Shown here: positions 1-8,711 of the stretch, piece by piece
Layout: each line of letters begins with the position of its first letter
Position numbering within the stretch: the stretch's first letter is position 1
Assembly: GCF_003634825.1 (NCBI RefSeq)
Contig: NZ_RBXD01000001.1
Location: forward strand, 248,001 to 312,000
Direction: 5' to 3'
Origin: Flavobacterium sp. 123
GTDB lineage: Bacteria > Bacteroidota > Bacteroidia > Flavobacteriales > Flavobacteriaceae
Length of the DNA stretch: 64,000 nt
Translations under genes and position numbers: made by a program
The notes under the pieces: generated by a model
Told to the model about the DNA's origin: nothing
The model's database searches: none
What the model saw: only the letters and a program-made list of their open reading frames with translations

Positions 1-693
1 AAAACAAATTTAGGCTTGGCTATTGAAAGAAGACTTTCGTTATTAGAACCTTTGCATTTGTCAATACCGATTGATCCTTTGCCAAAATTGTTCGTAACCG
101 AAAAAGAAAAACAAGAAGCAAAAGCACTTTTTGAAGAGCATAAGGTTCAAAAAGACAGAAAAACAATTTTAATCAGTCTTTTAGGAAGTGAAAAACTAAA
201 AACATATCCTTTAGAGTATATGGCTAAAGTAGTTGATACCATTGCCGATAATCAAGATGTAAATATTTTGTTTAACTATTTTCCAAAACAAATTGATGAT
301 GCGCGAATCGTTTTTAATAGCTGTAAACCTGAAACGCAACAAAAAATTTATTTTGATATATTAGGTGGTCAACTCCGAGGATTTATTGGCATTATGAATC
401 AATGTGACATGATTATTGGAAATGATGGAGGAGCTATAAATATGGGAAAAGCATTGAATAAGCCTTCTTTTACTATATTTTCGCCTTGGATTGAAAAGAA
501 AATATGGGCTACTTTTGAAGATGGAATCCAAAATATTTCAGTTCATTTAAATGATTTCAAACCTGAATTATTTAAATCGAAAACAGAAAAAGAACTCAAA
601 AAAGAAGCACTGGATTTATATCAAGAATTCACACCTGATTTATTCAAAACTGAAATAGAAACTTTTTTAAAACAGAATATTTCTAATATTTAA
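1..693 (+). CDS. Glycosyltransferase family 9 (heptosyltransferase type), 5' partial
   Basis: The frame is open from base 1, so the true start lies left of the window; an in-frame TTG at 16 is not a convincing start. What remains is about 230 residues, mostly the C-terminal half of a GT-B enzyme of family 9, which moves a sugar from a nucleotide donor onto LPS core or another surface glycan at the inner membrane. Visible are the ISLLGSEKLKTYP segment opening the second Rossmann half and CDMIIGNDGGAINMGKAL, matching the donor-binding GNDSG region of the family (here GNDGG). Only 4 nt separate it from the next glycosyltransferase, so the two are probably co-transcribed. The sugar specificity cannot be told. 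Confidence 0.85.
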   Translation, partial: KTNLGLAIERRLSLLEPLHLSIPIDPLPKLFVTEKEKQEAKALFEEHKVQKDRKTILISLLGSEKLKTYPLEYMAKVVDTIADNQDVNILFNYFPKQIDDARIVFNSCKPETQQKIYFDILGGQLRGFIGIMNQCDMIIGNDGGAINMGKALNKPSFTIFSPWIEKKIWATFEDGIQNISVHLNDFKPELFKSKTEKELKKEALDLYQEFTPDLFKTEIETFLKQNISNI

Positions 694-697
694 AAAA

Positions 698-1477
698 GTG
701 AATACAAGAAGCCTCCAAATAAACAAAGTGCCTATTAGTGCCTTAATAATTACTTTCAATGAAGAAGAAAATATTGAAGCGGTAATTAATGATTTGGATT
801 TTGCAACGGAGATTCTAGTAATTGATTCTTTCAGTACTGACCAAACAACAAAAATTGCTGCATCATTCAAGAATGTAAAGGTGATTCAGCATCCTTTTGA
901 AAATTATGCCGCTCAAAGAAATTTTGCTTTAAGTTTAGCTTCAAATTCTTGGATACTTTTTCTTGATGCTGATGAAAGATTAACTCCAAAACTTAAAGAG
1001 GAAATAATTCAGATTACGAATAAAAAAGAGAGTCATTCCGCTTATTATTGCTACAGAACTTTTATGTTCAAAAACACCAAATTACGTTTTAGTGGTTGGC
1101 AAACGGATAAAATTTTTAGACTTTTCAAGAAAGATGAAGCACACTATACTTCACAGAAAATTGTTCATGAAAAATTAATTGTGAATGGGACTACTGGAAA
1201 ATTAAAAAACAAACTCGTTCACTTTTCCTATAAAGATTATTCAAGTTATCAGCAAAAAATGATTTTTTATGGTCAATTAAAAGCAAAAGAAGAATTTAAT
1301 AAAGGAACCAGACCTACTCTTTTCCACTTTTATATTAGACCTTTATACCACTTTTTATACCTATATATAATTCGGTTAGGAATTCTTGATGGAAGTAATG
1401 GAATTACAATTTGTTATTTAAATGCATATAGTATTTACGTTCGATTTCAGGAACTTAAAAAAACACAGTTAAATTAA
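698..1477 (+). CDS. Glycosyltransferase family 2 (WaaE/KdtX-like LPS core type)
   Basis: A GT-A fold transferase of 259 aa. It opens with the family 2 strand ISALIITFNEEENIE (about residues 13-27) and the acidic patch VIDSFSTDQT. The metal/nucleotide-binding DXD is D90-A-D92 in WILFLDADER. The layout resembles WaaE/KdtX enzymes that add a beta-linked hexose to inner-core heptose; that role is inferred from family and neighbours. The start is a GTG at 698, 4 nt after the GT9 stop, because no in-frame ATG precedes the GT2 core. The 3' end overlaps the convergent kinase-like gene by 4 nt, so no terminator fits between them. Confidence 0.88.
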   Translation: MNTRSLQINKVPISALIITFNEEENIEAVINDLDFATEILVIDSFSTDQTTKIAASFKNVKVIQHPFENYAAQRNFALSLASNSWILFLDADERLTPKLKEEIIQITNKKESHSAYYCYRTFMFKNTKLRFSGWQTDKIFRLFKKDEAHYTSQKIVHEKLIVNGTTGKLKNKLVHFSYKDYSSYQQKMIFYGQLKAKEEFNKGTRPTLFHFYIRPLYHFLYLYIIRLGILDGSNGITICYLNAYSIYVRFQELKKTQLN

Positions 1478-2238
1478 GATTTCCAGAATTTCAATTTCTT
1501 TTTCATTCGCTGTTTTTGAGCAAATTTTTCTTGAAAATCATTTGTTGCTTGCCACATTTTTTCGAAAACCAAATCACTTGATTGAGCATACTGTTTTGCA
1601 TATTCATCGCTCATAATAGCAATCATTTCTTTTTTTGGTGTAAGCCTGCTCAAATTTTTCATTCGTAAATCAAAGTCCATTGATTCATGAAAATTCATTC
1701 GGTTTAAATCCACTAAATAGAAGCTATATTGCCCTTCTGAAACTTTTTTAATCAGTGTATTCCCAGGAGAATGATCAAGAAACTCAATTCCTTTTTGATG
1801 TAAATCATAGGAAAACTTAGTGAATTGTCTTAAAATATTTTCATGATCAGCATATTCTGGCATTTCAACTAATTCTCTAAAAGTCAATTCCGTAACCAGA
1901 TGTTCACTAGCATAATAACTTTCTTTTAATCCAAGCCAATTGTAATTTTCAACATAGGCAATGGGTTGTGGTGTCCCTATTCCTCTTTCCAATAAAATTG
2001 TAGCGTATTCAAAAGAACGTTTCGCTTTAGATTTTCTAAAATGCTTGTAGGCAACTTTGTTAATTAAGTTCGGAATTTTGAAAGATTTGACATTAATTGT
2101 TTTTCCTTCTAATTCAAAAAGCTTGATTTTATTTCTTTTACCATCACCAAAAAGCACTCCGCTTGAATCGAAGTTTTCAATGTAATTCAACAACTTTGAT
2201 TTATTGGCTAAAAAAGAAGAAAAGATATTTATTTGCAT
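1474..2238 (-). CDS. Kdo/LPS kinase-like (WaaP-family fold) protein
   Basis: A 254-aa protein with an atypical kinase fold of the Kdo kinase/WaaP group, which phosphorylates Kdo or heptose in lipid A-core. Visible are a candidate ATP lysine K51 (NVKSFK), the catalytic loop FLDHSPGNTLI with D155 and N160 in place of HGDxxxxN, and the metal-binding YLVDLNRM with D177. It sits among glycosyltransferases, which fits a core-modifying role. ATG 2238 was chosen: a TTG 24 nt upstream (2260-2262) extends the frame but is part of the -7 promoter box (TACTTTTG, 2260-2267), so it would not be in the mRNA. Substrate is inferred. Confidence 0.82.
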   Translation of the reverse strand: MQINIFSSFLANKSKLLNYIENFDSSGVLFGDGKRNKIKLFELEGKTINVKSFKIPNLINKVAYKHFRKSKAKRSFEYATILLERGIGTPQPIAYVENYNWLGLKESYYASEHLVTELTFRELVEMPEYADHENILRQFTKFSYDLHQKGIEFLDHSPGNTLIKKVSEGQYSFYLVDLNRMNFHESMDFDLRMKNLSRLTPKKEMIAIMSDEYAKQYAQSSDLVFEKMWQATNDFQEKFAQKQRMKKKLKFWKS

Positions 2239-2259
2239 CAATAGAATATTATGAGTAAA

Positions 2260-2290
2260 CAAAAGTAGGTATTGCTTTTTATTTATCCAA
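2260..2290 (-). promoter_or_regulatory. Promoter of the Kdo-kinase-like gene
   Basis: Bacteroidota-type promoter on the minus strand: TTG (2288-2290), 20-nt spacer, TACTTTTG (2260-2267, a full TAnnTTTG match). It predicts a leader of roughly 15-20 nt before ATG 2238. Confidence 0.65.
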
Positions 2291-2326
2291 TTTAAGACTT
2301 ACTTTTACATAATTTCCATATCTTTT

Positions 2327-3397
2327 ATGTCAAAAACTGTCTTTTTAGAAACACACAACCTTAAAAATAAGGCAACAGGATTAGGTACTTTTAATTATGA
2401 ATTGATTAAAGGTCTGTATCAATTAGATTTTAATGATTTAGAATTAACATTAAATGCCAAAGAACCAAAGATACTTAAAGCTGAATTTGGTGATAAATTT
2501 AAGTATCACAAATACACTAACCTATCTAGACATCATATATTTAGGGTCAGAAAAAAATATGATTTATGGCATTCTGTAAATCAAAACACAAAAGTAGAAC
2601 CTTTCCATGTCAATAAATATTTACTGACTGTACACGATGTGAATTTTGCCGAAGAAATTTCTTCTGACATGACTCATAAAGTCAATGCGCTTTTTAGAGC
2701 TAAATTAGAGAAATCAACCGCAATCACTTATATCTCTGAATTTGCAAAAAAGCAAACTCATGATTATTTTCAGGTTCCAAATGTTCCTGAATACGTAATT
2801 CATAACGGAAATCCTATTTCAACTCTTTTAGACACTTCATCTTTTGTGTCGAAAATCCCAGTTGACAAACCATTTTTGTATGCCATAGGTGATTTCTTAG
2901 AACGAAAAAACTTTCTTTCTTTAGCAAAAATGATGGTTCACATTACCGATTTTAATTTAATTATATCAGGAAATAATAATAAATCTTATGGCAAAGAAAT
3001 AGAACGTTTTATAAATGAAAATCATTTACAAAATCGAGTTTTTTTAACTGGAAAAGTGAATGAAACAGCAAAACAATTTTATTTATCAAAATGCCTTGCC
3101 TTTGTTTTCCCATCTATCAGAGAAGGTTTTGGATTACCTCCTATAGAAGCAATGAGTTTTGGAAAACCTGTTTTTTTATCTGACAAAACTTCTTTGCCAG
3201 AAATTGGTGGTGAAAATTCTTATTACTGGAATAATTTCGACCCAGAATATATGAAAACAATTCTAGTTGATGGTCTAAATGATTTTTACAGCAATCAAAA
3301 GGAAAAAGAAGACCTTATGAAAGAAAGAGCTGCAAGTTTTGATTGGAAAGTTGCCGCAACAGAGTATTTAAAAGTGTATAGAAAATGCCTTATTTAA
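2327..3397 (+). CDS. Glycosyltransferase family 4 (GT-B, mannosyltransferase-like)
   Basis: A 356-aa GT-B glycosyltransferase. The N-terminal acceptor half contains HSVNQNTK and LLTVHDVNF. The C-terminal donor half contains YAIGDFLERKNF and the GT4 signature SIREGFGLPPIEAMSFGKPV, whose two spaced acidic residues (E in REGFG and E in PIEA) form the EX7E-type motif, followed by DKTSLPEIGG. Such enzymes build LPS or capsule on the cytoplasmic face. Start ATG 2327 lies 88 bp from the divergent kinase-like gene with no overlap. The linked sugar is not determinable. Confidence 0.88.
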   Translation: MSKTVFLETHNLKNKATGLGTFNYELIKGLYQLDFNDLELTLNAKEPKILKAEFGDKFKYHKYTNLSRHHIFRVRKKYDLWHSVNQNTKVEPFHVNKYLLTVHDVNFAEEISSDMTHKVNALFRAKLEKSTAITYISEFAKKQTHDYFQVPNVPEYVIHNGNPISTLLDTSSFVSKIPVDKPFLYAIGDFLERKNFLSLAKMMVHITDFNLIISGNNNKSYGKEIERFINENHLQNRVFLTGKVNETAKQFYLSKCLAFVFPSIREGFGLPPIEAMSFGKPVFLSDKTSLPEIGGENSYYWNNFDPEYMKTILVDGLNDFYSNQKEKEDLMKERAASFDWKVAATEYLKVYRKCLI

Positions 3398-3463
3398 AAA
3401 CGCTCTATTAATTTCCAATCACAAACCTAAAATAAAGTATTTTATACATTGAAAGCAAAAGAG

Positions 3464-3471
3464 TAATTTTG
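3464..3471 (+). promoter_or_regulatory. -7 element upstream of the Sua5/YwlC-type gene
   Basis: TAATTTTG followed by C is a full TAnnTTTG match. No clear TTG lies at the right distance upstream. It implies that a TTG at 3481 is untranslated or at the mRNA start and supports ATG 3505. Confidence 0.5.
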
Positions 3472-3504
3472 CATCGATAATTGCCAAGCATACAAAAAAC
3501 AACA

Positions 3505-4074
3505 ATGGAAAATCTTAATCAAGAAATACACAACGCATTCGAAGTGATACAAAAAGGAGGTATTATTCTTTACCCTACTGATACCGTTTGGGGAATTGGA
3601 TGTGACGCAACAAACCCAGAAGCAGTTGCTAAAATATACAAACTAAAAAAAAGAGCCGAAACCCAAAGTATGATTTGCTTGATGAATGGGGAAAAAATGA
3701 TGTACAATGTTTTCAAAGACATTCCAGAAGTAGCCTGGCAAATATTAGATTTATCCGAAAAACCAACTACTCTAATATTAGACAAGCCCAGAAATGTAGC
3801 CCCTAATATTATCGCATCTGATAATTCCTTAGGAATCCGAATTGTAAAAGAACCTTTTTGTTTTAAGTTGTTGGAACGAATGAAAAAACCTTTAGTTTCA
3901 ACATCAGCAAACATCTCAGGTCAGCCTACTCCTATTGCATTCAAAGATATTAGCCCAGAAATTATAAAAGGTGTTGACTATGTTGTAAATTTGCATCACG
4001 ATAAAATTGCAGGAAAACCTTCGACTATAATTAAATTAACGAATGATTCACAAGTAAAAGTGATTCGAAAATAG
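3505..4074 (+). CDS. tsaC: Threonylcarbamoyl-AMP synthase (Sua5/YrdC/YwlC)
   Basis: A 189-aa YrdC-domain protein. It condenses threonine, bicarbonate and ATP to L-threonylcarbamoyl-AMP, the first step of t6A37 modification of ANN-decoding tRNAs. Visible are GGIILYPTDTVWGIGCDA near the N-terminus, the basic KIYKLKKRAETQSM segment, and STSANISGQPTP, which lines the ATP/threonylcarbamate site. The length fits the short TsaC/YwlC form without the Sua5 C-terminal domain. ATG 3505 was chosen over an upstream TTG at 3481 because a -7 element ends only 9 nt before that TTG. Confidence 0.93.
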   Translation: MENLNQEIHNAFEVIQKGGIILYPTDTVWGIGCDATNPEAVAKIYKLKKRAETQSMICLMNGEKMMYNVFKDIPEVAWQILDLSEKPTTLILDKPRNVAPNIIASDNSLGIRIVKEPFCFKLLERMKKPLVSTSANISGQPTPIAFKDISPEIIKGVDYVVNLHHDKIAGKPSTIIKLTNDSQVKVIRK

Positions 4075-4127
4075 TTTACAGTATTCAGTTTAGCAACTTT
4101 AAACTTTAAGCGTTAAACATTTTTAAA

Positions 4128-5561
4128 ATGAGCATTAAAACTTCATACAAAGAAGCCTTACATAATAAAATTTTTGAAGTAATTTCTCAAGCGTCACAAG
4201 AACTTAAGATTGACAGTTATGTCATTGGGGGATTTGTTCGGGATTTACTCTTGAAGAGAGATTTCAAAAAAGACATAGATATAGTTGCTGTAGGTAGCGG
4301 TATCGAATTAGCATTAAAAGTTTCAAGTCTGCTTCCTAAAAAACCAAAGGTTCAAGTTTTTAAGACCTACGGAACAGCAATGTTGCGTTTTGAAGATACC
4401 GAAATAGAGTTTGTTGGAGCTAGAAAAGAATCCTATCACTTTGAAAGTAGAAATCCAGTTGTCGAAAATGGAACCTTAGAAGACGACCAAAATCGTCGTG
4501 ATTTCACCATAAACGCATTAGCATTATCTTTAAACCAATCTGATTTTGGTGAATTGTTAGATCCTTTTGATGGATTAGCTGATTTGAAAAACAAAACAAT
4601 CAAAACACCGCTTGACCCAGACATTACCTACTCTGACGATCCGTTACGAATGATGCGAGCCATTCGTTTTGCAAATCAATTGAATTTTGAAATTGAGGAA
4701 AACTCATTGAATTCTATTACTAAAAATGCAGAACGAATTAAGATTATTTCTGGAGAAAGAATTGTTGATGAGTTGAACAAAATTCTCTCTACAGAGAAAC
4801 CTTCCATTGGATTTTTACTCTTATTCAAAACAGGACTTTTAGATATTATTCTTCCTGAATTAACTGCTTTAAACCAAGTGGAAGAAATTGAAGGACATAC
4901 ACATAAAAACAATTTTTACCACACTTTAGAAGTTGTCGATAATATTTGCCCTAACTCAGATGATGTTTGGCTACGATGGTCTGCATTATTACACGATATT
5001 GGCAAAGCTCCAACAAAACGCTTTAATAAAAAACAAGGATGGACCTTTCATGGACATGAATTTCTAGGTGGGAAAATGGCAAAAAAAATCTTCGAAAGAT
5101 TACATATGCCGCTCAACCAAAAAATGAAATTTGTTCAAAAAATGGTCATGATGAGTTCACGACCTATTGTTTTATCCCAAGAAACGGTAACGGATAGTGC
5201 CGTTCGCCGTTTGGTTTTTGATGCCGGTGAAGATGTAGAGAGTTTAATGACGCTTTGCGAAGCAGATATCACAACCAAAAACCCTAGTAAATTCAAGAAA
5301 TATCATAAAAACTTTGAAATCGTTCGAAAGAAAATTGTTGAAGTTGAGGAACGCGATCATGTTCGTAACTTTCAGCCACCTATTTCTGGTGAAGAAATTA
5401 TGAAACTTTTTGATTTAAAACCTTCTCGTGAAATTGGAATGTTGAAGGAAGCCATAAAAGAAGCTATATTAGAAGGGGAAATTCCAAACGAATATCAAGC
5501 TGCTTATGATTTTATGATAAAAAAAGCCGAGAAATTAGGACTAAAGATTAACGCTTGTTGA
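4128..5561 (+). CDS. cca: CCA tRNA nucleotidyltransferase with HD domain
   Basis: A 477-aa class II nucleotidyltransferase that adds or repairs the 3' CCA of tRNAs. The N-terminal head has the loop YVIGGFVRDLLL and the catalytic DXD in KKDIDIVAVG, then the EFVGARKESY and RRDFTINALAL motifs, where RRDFTINA is a family hallmark. A C-terminal HD phosphohydrolase domain is clear: ALLHDIGKAPTKRF and FHGHEFLGGKMA. Bacterial HD-containing CCA enzymes often also hydrolyse 2',3'-cyclic phosphates. The gene follows the t6A gene by 53 nt, making a tRNA-maturation pair. Start ATG 4128. Confidence 0.94.
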   Translation: MSIKTSYKEALHNKIFEVISQASQELKIDSYVIGGFVRDLLLKRDFKKDIDIVAVGSGIELALKVSSLLPKKPKVQVFKTYGTAMLRFEDTEIEFVGARKESYHFESRNPVVENGTLEDDQNRRDFTINALALSLNQSDFGELLDPFDGLADLKNKTIKTPLDPDITYSDDPLRMMRAIRFANQLNFEIEENSLNSITKNAERIKIISGERIVDELNKILSTEKPSIGFLLLFKTGLLDIILPELTALNQVEEIEGHTHKNNFYHTLEVVDNICPNSDDVWLRWSALLHDIGKAPTKRFNKKQGWTFHGHEFLGGKMAKKIFERLHMPLNQKMKFVQKMVMMSSRPIVLSQETVTDSAVRRLVFDAGEDVESLMTLCEADITTKNPSKFKKYHKNFEIVRKKIVEVEERDHVRNFQPPISGEEIMKLFDLKPSREIGMLKEAIKEAILEGEIPNEYQAAYDFMIKKAEKLGLKINAC

Positions 5562-5585
5562 ATTAAAAATTAATTAGTTTTAAAA

Positions 5586-5593
5586 TACCTTTG
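5586..5593 (+). promoter_or_regulatory. -7 element of the heme A synthase gene
   Basis: TACCTTTG followed by CAAAA is a full TAnnTTTG match, 19 nt before ATG 5613. No TTG lies at the standard spacing. Confidence 0.5.
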
Positions 5594-5612
5594 CAAAAAT
5601 TAGCTTTGAACA

Positions 5613-6635
5613 ATGAAAAAAGAAAATAAATACGTTATAACTTGGTTGTTATCTGGTTGCTTATTATTGTTTATGATGGTTGTCGTGGGAGGAATCACCC
5701 GATTAACCAATTCAGGATTATCAATGACCGATTGGCATTTAGTTACGGACACATTTCCTCCGTTGACAGAAGCAAAATGGTCACAGGCATTTGAGGAATA
5801 TAAAAAATTTCCTGAATACCAAAAGATTAATATCCATAATGACTTTACCCTTAGTGATTATAAATTCATTTATTTCTGGGAATGGTTTCACCGTTTCATC
5901 GGAAGAATTATTGGATTAGTTTTTATCGTTCCTTTTTTCTATTTCTTATTGAAAAAACGTCTTTCTACAGAAACACTTAAAAAATGTGTAGTCTTATTAG
6001 GAATGGGAGCTTTTCAAGGTTTTTTAGGATGGTTTATGGTTCGTAGTGGATTAATTGACAATCCTGATGTAAGTCATTTTAGACTTTCTTTACATTTAAC
6101 TTTTGCTTTTATAACATTTGCTTATACACTTTGGGTTGCTTTGGATTTAATATATCCAAATAGAACAGCTTCAATAGTACCGTTAAAAAAACTAGCACGT
6201 ATTGGATTAGTATTTTTATTATTGCAAATTATCTATGGAGGATTTGTTGCGGGATTAAATGCAGGATTAATACACAATCACTGGCCACTAATGAGTGATG
6301 GACAATTTATTCACGATAGTGTTTTTATCGAACAAAAATCATTGTTTCTTAATCTTACTGAAGGCAAAAGTGGGGTTCAATTTGTACACCGAACTATGGC
6401 TTATGTAGTAGTTGGTCTTATTTTAGCTTTATATTTCGCAAGTAAAAAATACACTTTGTCATCCACACAAACCAAAGGAATAAATGCCTTAGTAATCATT
6501 GTGTTTTTGCAGTTTACATTAGGTGTTTTAACTTTGTTGTATAGCGTTCCGCTTTGGTTAGGACTTGCGCATCAAATTGTAGCATTCTTTTTGCTAACCG
6601 CAATGACATTTACTTTACATCGATTATCCAAATAA
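5613..6635 (+). CDS. ctaA: Heme A synthase, COX15/CtaA family
   Basis: A 340-aa polytopic membrane protein, likely with eight helices, that oxidises the C8 methyl of heme O to a formyl group to make heme A for cytochrome oxidase. The N-terminus carries the COX15 signature GGITRLTNSGLSMTDWH. Heme-ligand histidines are visible in WEWFHRFIGR, in SLHLTFAF, and in the second-half repeats VQFVHRTMAY and GLAHQIVAF, giving the family's internal duplication. Length fits the family. It has its own -7 element and is flanked by co-oriented genes of other function, so it may be monocistronic. Confidence 0.93.
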   Translation: MKKENKYVITWLLSGCLLLFMMVVVGGITRLTNSGLSMTDWHLVTDTFPPLTEAKWSQAFEEYKKFPEYQKINIHNDFTLSDYKFIYFWEWFHRFIGRIIGLVFIVPFFYFLLKKRLSTETLKKCVVLLGMGAFQGFLGWFMVRSGLIDNPDVSHFRLSLHLTFAFITFAYTLWVALDLIYPNRTASIVPLKKLARIGLVFLLLQIIYGGFVAGLNAGLIHNHWPLMSDGQFIHDSVFIEQKSLFLNLTEGKSGVQFVHRTMAYVVVGLILALYFASKKYTLSSTQTKGINALVIIVFLQFTLGVLTLLYSVPLWLGLAHQIVAFFLLTAMTFTLHRLSK

Positions 6636-6697
6636 TTATACCGAATACCTAAATTACATCTGACTATATTGTCGCATTTCTTTGTTCATTATTTTAA

Positions 6698-7471
6698 ATG
6701 TCAAAACTAGCTGCTCAGGATAAATTTCTAGATTTATCAGATTACGGAAGGCCTTTTGGAAAACTGTTAGCAAATCAATTAAAAAACACTCGTTTCACAC
6801 CTATTCATGTGACCTTACTTTTTGGGGTATCTGGCTTAATTGCTATATACTGCATTTTAGAAGGATATTATTTTCTTGCTGGTTTATTCATCGTTTTAAA
6901 ATCTATAATTGATGCTGCAGATGGTGAATTAGCGAGGATAAAAAACACACCATCTTATGTAGGTCGTTATCTCGACAGTGTGTTTGATATCATCTTGAAT
7001 TTTTTGTTTTTTACAACCATTTGTTATGTTTCTAAAACTTCTATTTGGACTACACTTTTAGCTTTTATATGCATTCAATTACAAGGTACTTTATACAATT
7101 ATTATTATGTAATTCTAAGAAATAAATCTGTGGGTGGAGATTCAACTAGTAAAATTTTTGAATACAAATCTCCAAGAGCTTTGCCGGGCGAAAGTCAAAA
7201 ATCAGTTGATATTCTGTTCCTAATTTATACTATTGTATATGGCAGTTTCGACAAAATAATTCACACACTAGATAAAGAAGCTTACAAGGTAAAAACGTTT
7301 CCAAATTGGTTTATGACTTTTGTTTCTATTTACGGTTTAGGCTTTCAATTGCTTATTATTGCCATTATGTTACCAATGAATTTAATAGAGTACATAGTCC
7401 CGTTTTTTATCGTTTACACTTTGTTTATTTTTGTGCTCATTGGAGTCCGAAAAACAGTTTTTAAGGTATAA
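6698..7471 (+). CDS. CDP-alcohol phosphatidyltransferase family protein
   Basis: A 257-aa membrane enzyme with the complete CDP-alcohol phosphotransferase motif between residues 72 and 97: D72, D75, G76, A79, R80, G89, D93 and D97 in IDAADGELAR and VGRYLDSVFD. These residues bind the metal ions and the CDP-lipid; the enzyme swaps CMP for an alcohol. Several hydrophobic helices follow. The acceptor (inositol, glycerol phosphate, ethanolamine or another) cannot be decided from the motif. Start ATG 6698. The gene ends facing the LytTR gene, with no clear terminator in the 92-nt gap. Confidence 0.87.
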   Translation: MSKLAAQDKFLDLSDYGRPFGKLLANQLKNTRFTPIHVTLLFGVSGLIAIYCILEGYYFLAGLFIVLKSIIDAADGELARIKNTPSYVGRYLDSVFDIILNFLFFTTICYVSKTSIWTTLLAFICIQLQGTLYNYYYVILRNKSVGGDSTSKIFEYKSPRALPGESQKSVDILFLIYTIVYGSFDKIIHTLDKEAYKVKTFPNWFMTFVSIYGLGFQLLIIAIMLPMNLIEYIVPFFIVYTLFIFVLIGVRKTVFKV

Positions 7472-7563
7472 ATCCACTATAGAAATAATCTATATTAAAT
7501 TTTTAAAAAACTCATTACCATATTTTTAATTCAATTTACATAAACTAAAATTTTAAATGAAAT

Positions 7564-8322
7564 TTATCTGATCCAGTTTTTAAAATCAGATACTTTTTCT
7601 CTACTTACTATAACTTCATCTTCCTTATAGGAAGGCAAAATCACCTTTAATCTAGAATTAGAGTACACCACAATTTCTTTGACCGACTTCAATGGAATAA
7701 TAAATTTTCGGCTAATTCTGTAGAATTCTTTTGGATCTAATTCATTTTCTAAAACTTCCAAAGTTGATTCTAATAAATAACTTCTATTATCGAAAGTATG
7801 AATATAAGTCCCTTTATTTTCACTAAATATACACTCAATTTCATCGGAAGAAATCACTTTCAAATGCTGCCCAATTTTTATGGTAAATCTTTTTTTATAA
7901 TTTTTTTCGAATGGGTTAGAAAGCATTTTTCGAATCTGTTCGAAGTCTAAACTTAGGTTCGTTTCTGGTTTGGGCAAACGGGTTTTATATTTAGAAATTG
8001 CGGCTTCTAAATCATCCTCATCGATAGGTTTTAAAAGATAATCAATCGAGTTTAATTTGAACGCTTTTAAGGCATATTCGTCATAAGCTGTGGTAAAAAT
8101 TACAGCACTTTTTATTTCCATTTTTTCGAAGATTTCAAATGACAATCCATCCGATAATTGAATATCCAGAAAAATTAAATCTGGATGCTCATTATTAGAA
8201 AACCACTCGATAGATTCTTCCACAGAATGGAGCATCACTCCTACTTCAATATTTAGTTTACTGAGTTTTCGTTGCAATAATCTTGCTGCTGGTTTTTCAT
8301 CTTCGATTATAATTGTCGTCAT
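7564..8322 (-). CDS. LytTR-family response regulator
   Basis: A 252-aa two-domain regulator. The N-terminal receiver (residues 1-120) has the acidic pocket IIIEDEKP, phospho-acceptor D53 in LIFLDIQLS, the T/A switch in VIFTTAYDEYALKAF and the lysine of YLLKPIDEDD. The C-terminal half (about 145-252) is a LytTR DNA-binding domain, recognisable from FTIKIGQHLKVISSDEIECI and EFYRISRKFIIPLKSVKEI. It is the last gene of an operon with a histidine kinase and a 2TM protein, so that kinase is the expected partner. Target genes are unknown. Confidence 0.92.
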   Translation of the reverse strand: MTTIIIEDEKPAARLLQRKLSKLNIEVGVMLHSVEESIEWFSNNEHPDLIFLDIQLSDGLSFEIFEKMEIKSAVIFTTAYDEYALKAFKLNSIDYLLKPIDEDDLEAAISKYKTRLPKPETNLSLDFEQIRKMLSNPFEKNYKKRFTIKIGQHLKVISSDEIECIFSENKGTYIHTFDNRSYLLESTLEVLENELDPKEFYRISRKFIIPLKSVKEIVVYSNSRLKVILPSYKEDEVIVSREKVSDFKNWIR

Positions 8323-8374
8323 TTTTGGCTTATGGTTTTTGGTTAATATAATTTAAACCCAAGAAAATAAATTA

Positions 8375-8683
8375 TTACTCCCATTTCTTGTTTACATCTT
8401 TATTCATTAACTCTTGGATTTTTCTTTCTTCCCATTTTTTTCCAAAAATTAAATTACTACCAAAAACACTTGTTCCATGAGCCAGTAATCCAATGCCCCA
8501 GAATAATGCCGTAGAAAAGTTTTCTAATCGAAAAAATTCGCGATCATTATGTGTAAAAATTTGAGCAATTATAACCGTATTAATTACCAAATAGAAGAAT
8601 AAATGGATATAAAATCCTCTCATACTTTTGACTCTTTTCTTCGCTAAAAAATAGCGTTCATTTTGTTCTGAAATATTTTCCAT
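8375..8683 (-). CDS. 2TM domain-containing small membrane protein
   Basis: A 102-aa protein with two hydrophobic helices (about residues 23-43 and 57-78) and the family pattern: an amphipathic AKKRVKSMRGFYIHLF entry and a charged GKKWEERKIQELM exit. It matches the 2TM domain found next to LytTR systems in Bacteroidota. The same domain forms the C-terminus of the adjacent histidine kinase. It lies between kinase and regulator with short gaps (28 and 52 nt), so it is probably co-expressed and may modulate the kinase in the membrane; that role is inference. Confidence 0.82.
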   Translation of the reverse strand: MENISEQNERYFLAKKRVKSMRGFYIHLFFYLVINTVIIAQIFTHNDREFFRLENFSTALFWGIGLLAHGTSVFGSNLIFGKKWEERKIQELMNKDVNKKWE

Positions 8684-8711
8684 TTTGTTAGTTTTAAATT
8701 TAATTCTAAAA

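Noticed and set aside
7472..7563. Terminator between the convergent CDP-alcohol transferase and LytTR genes
   Set aside because: AT-rich partial pairings only; no stem of useful length with a T run.
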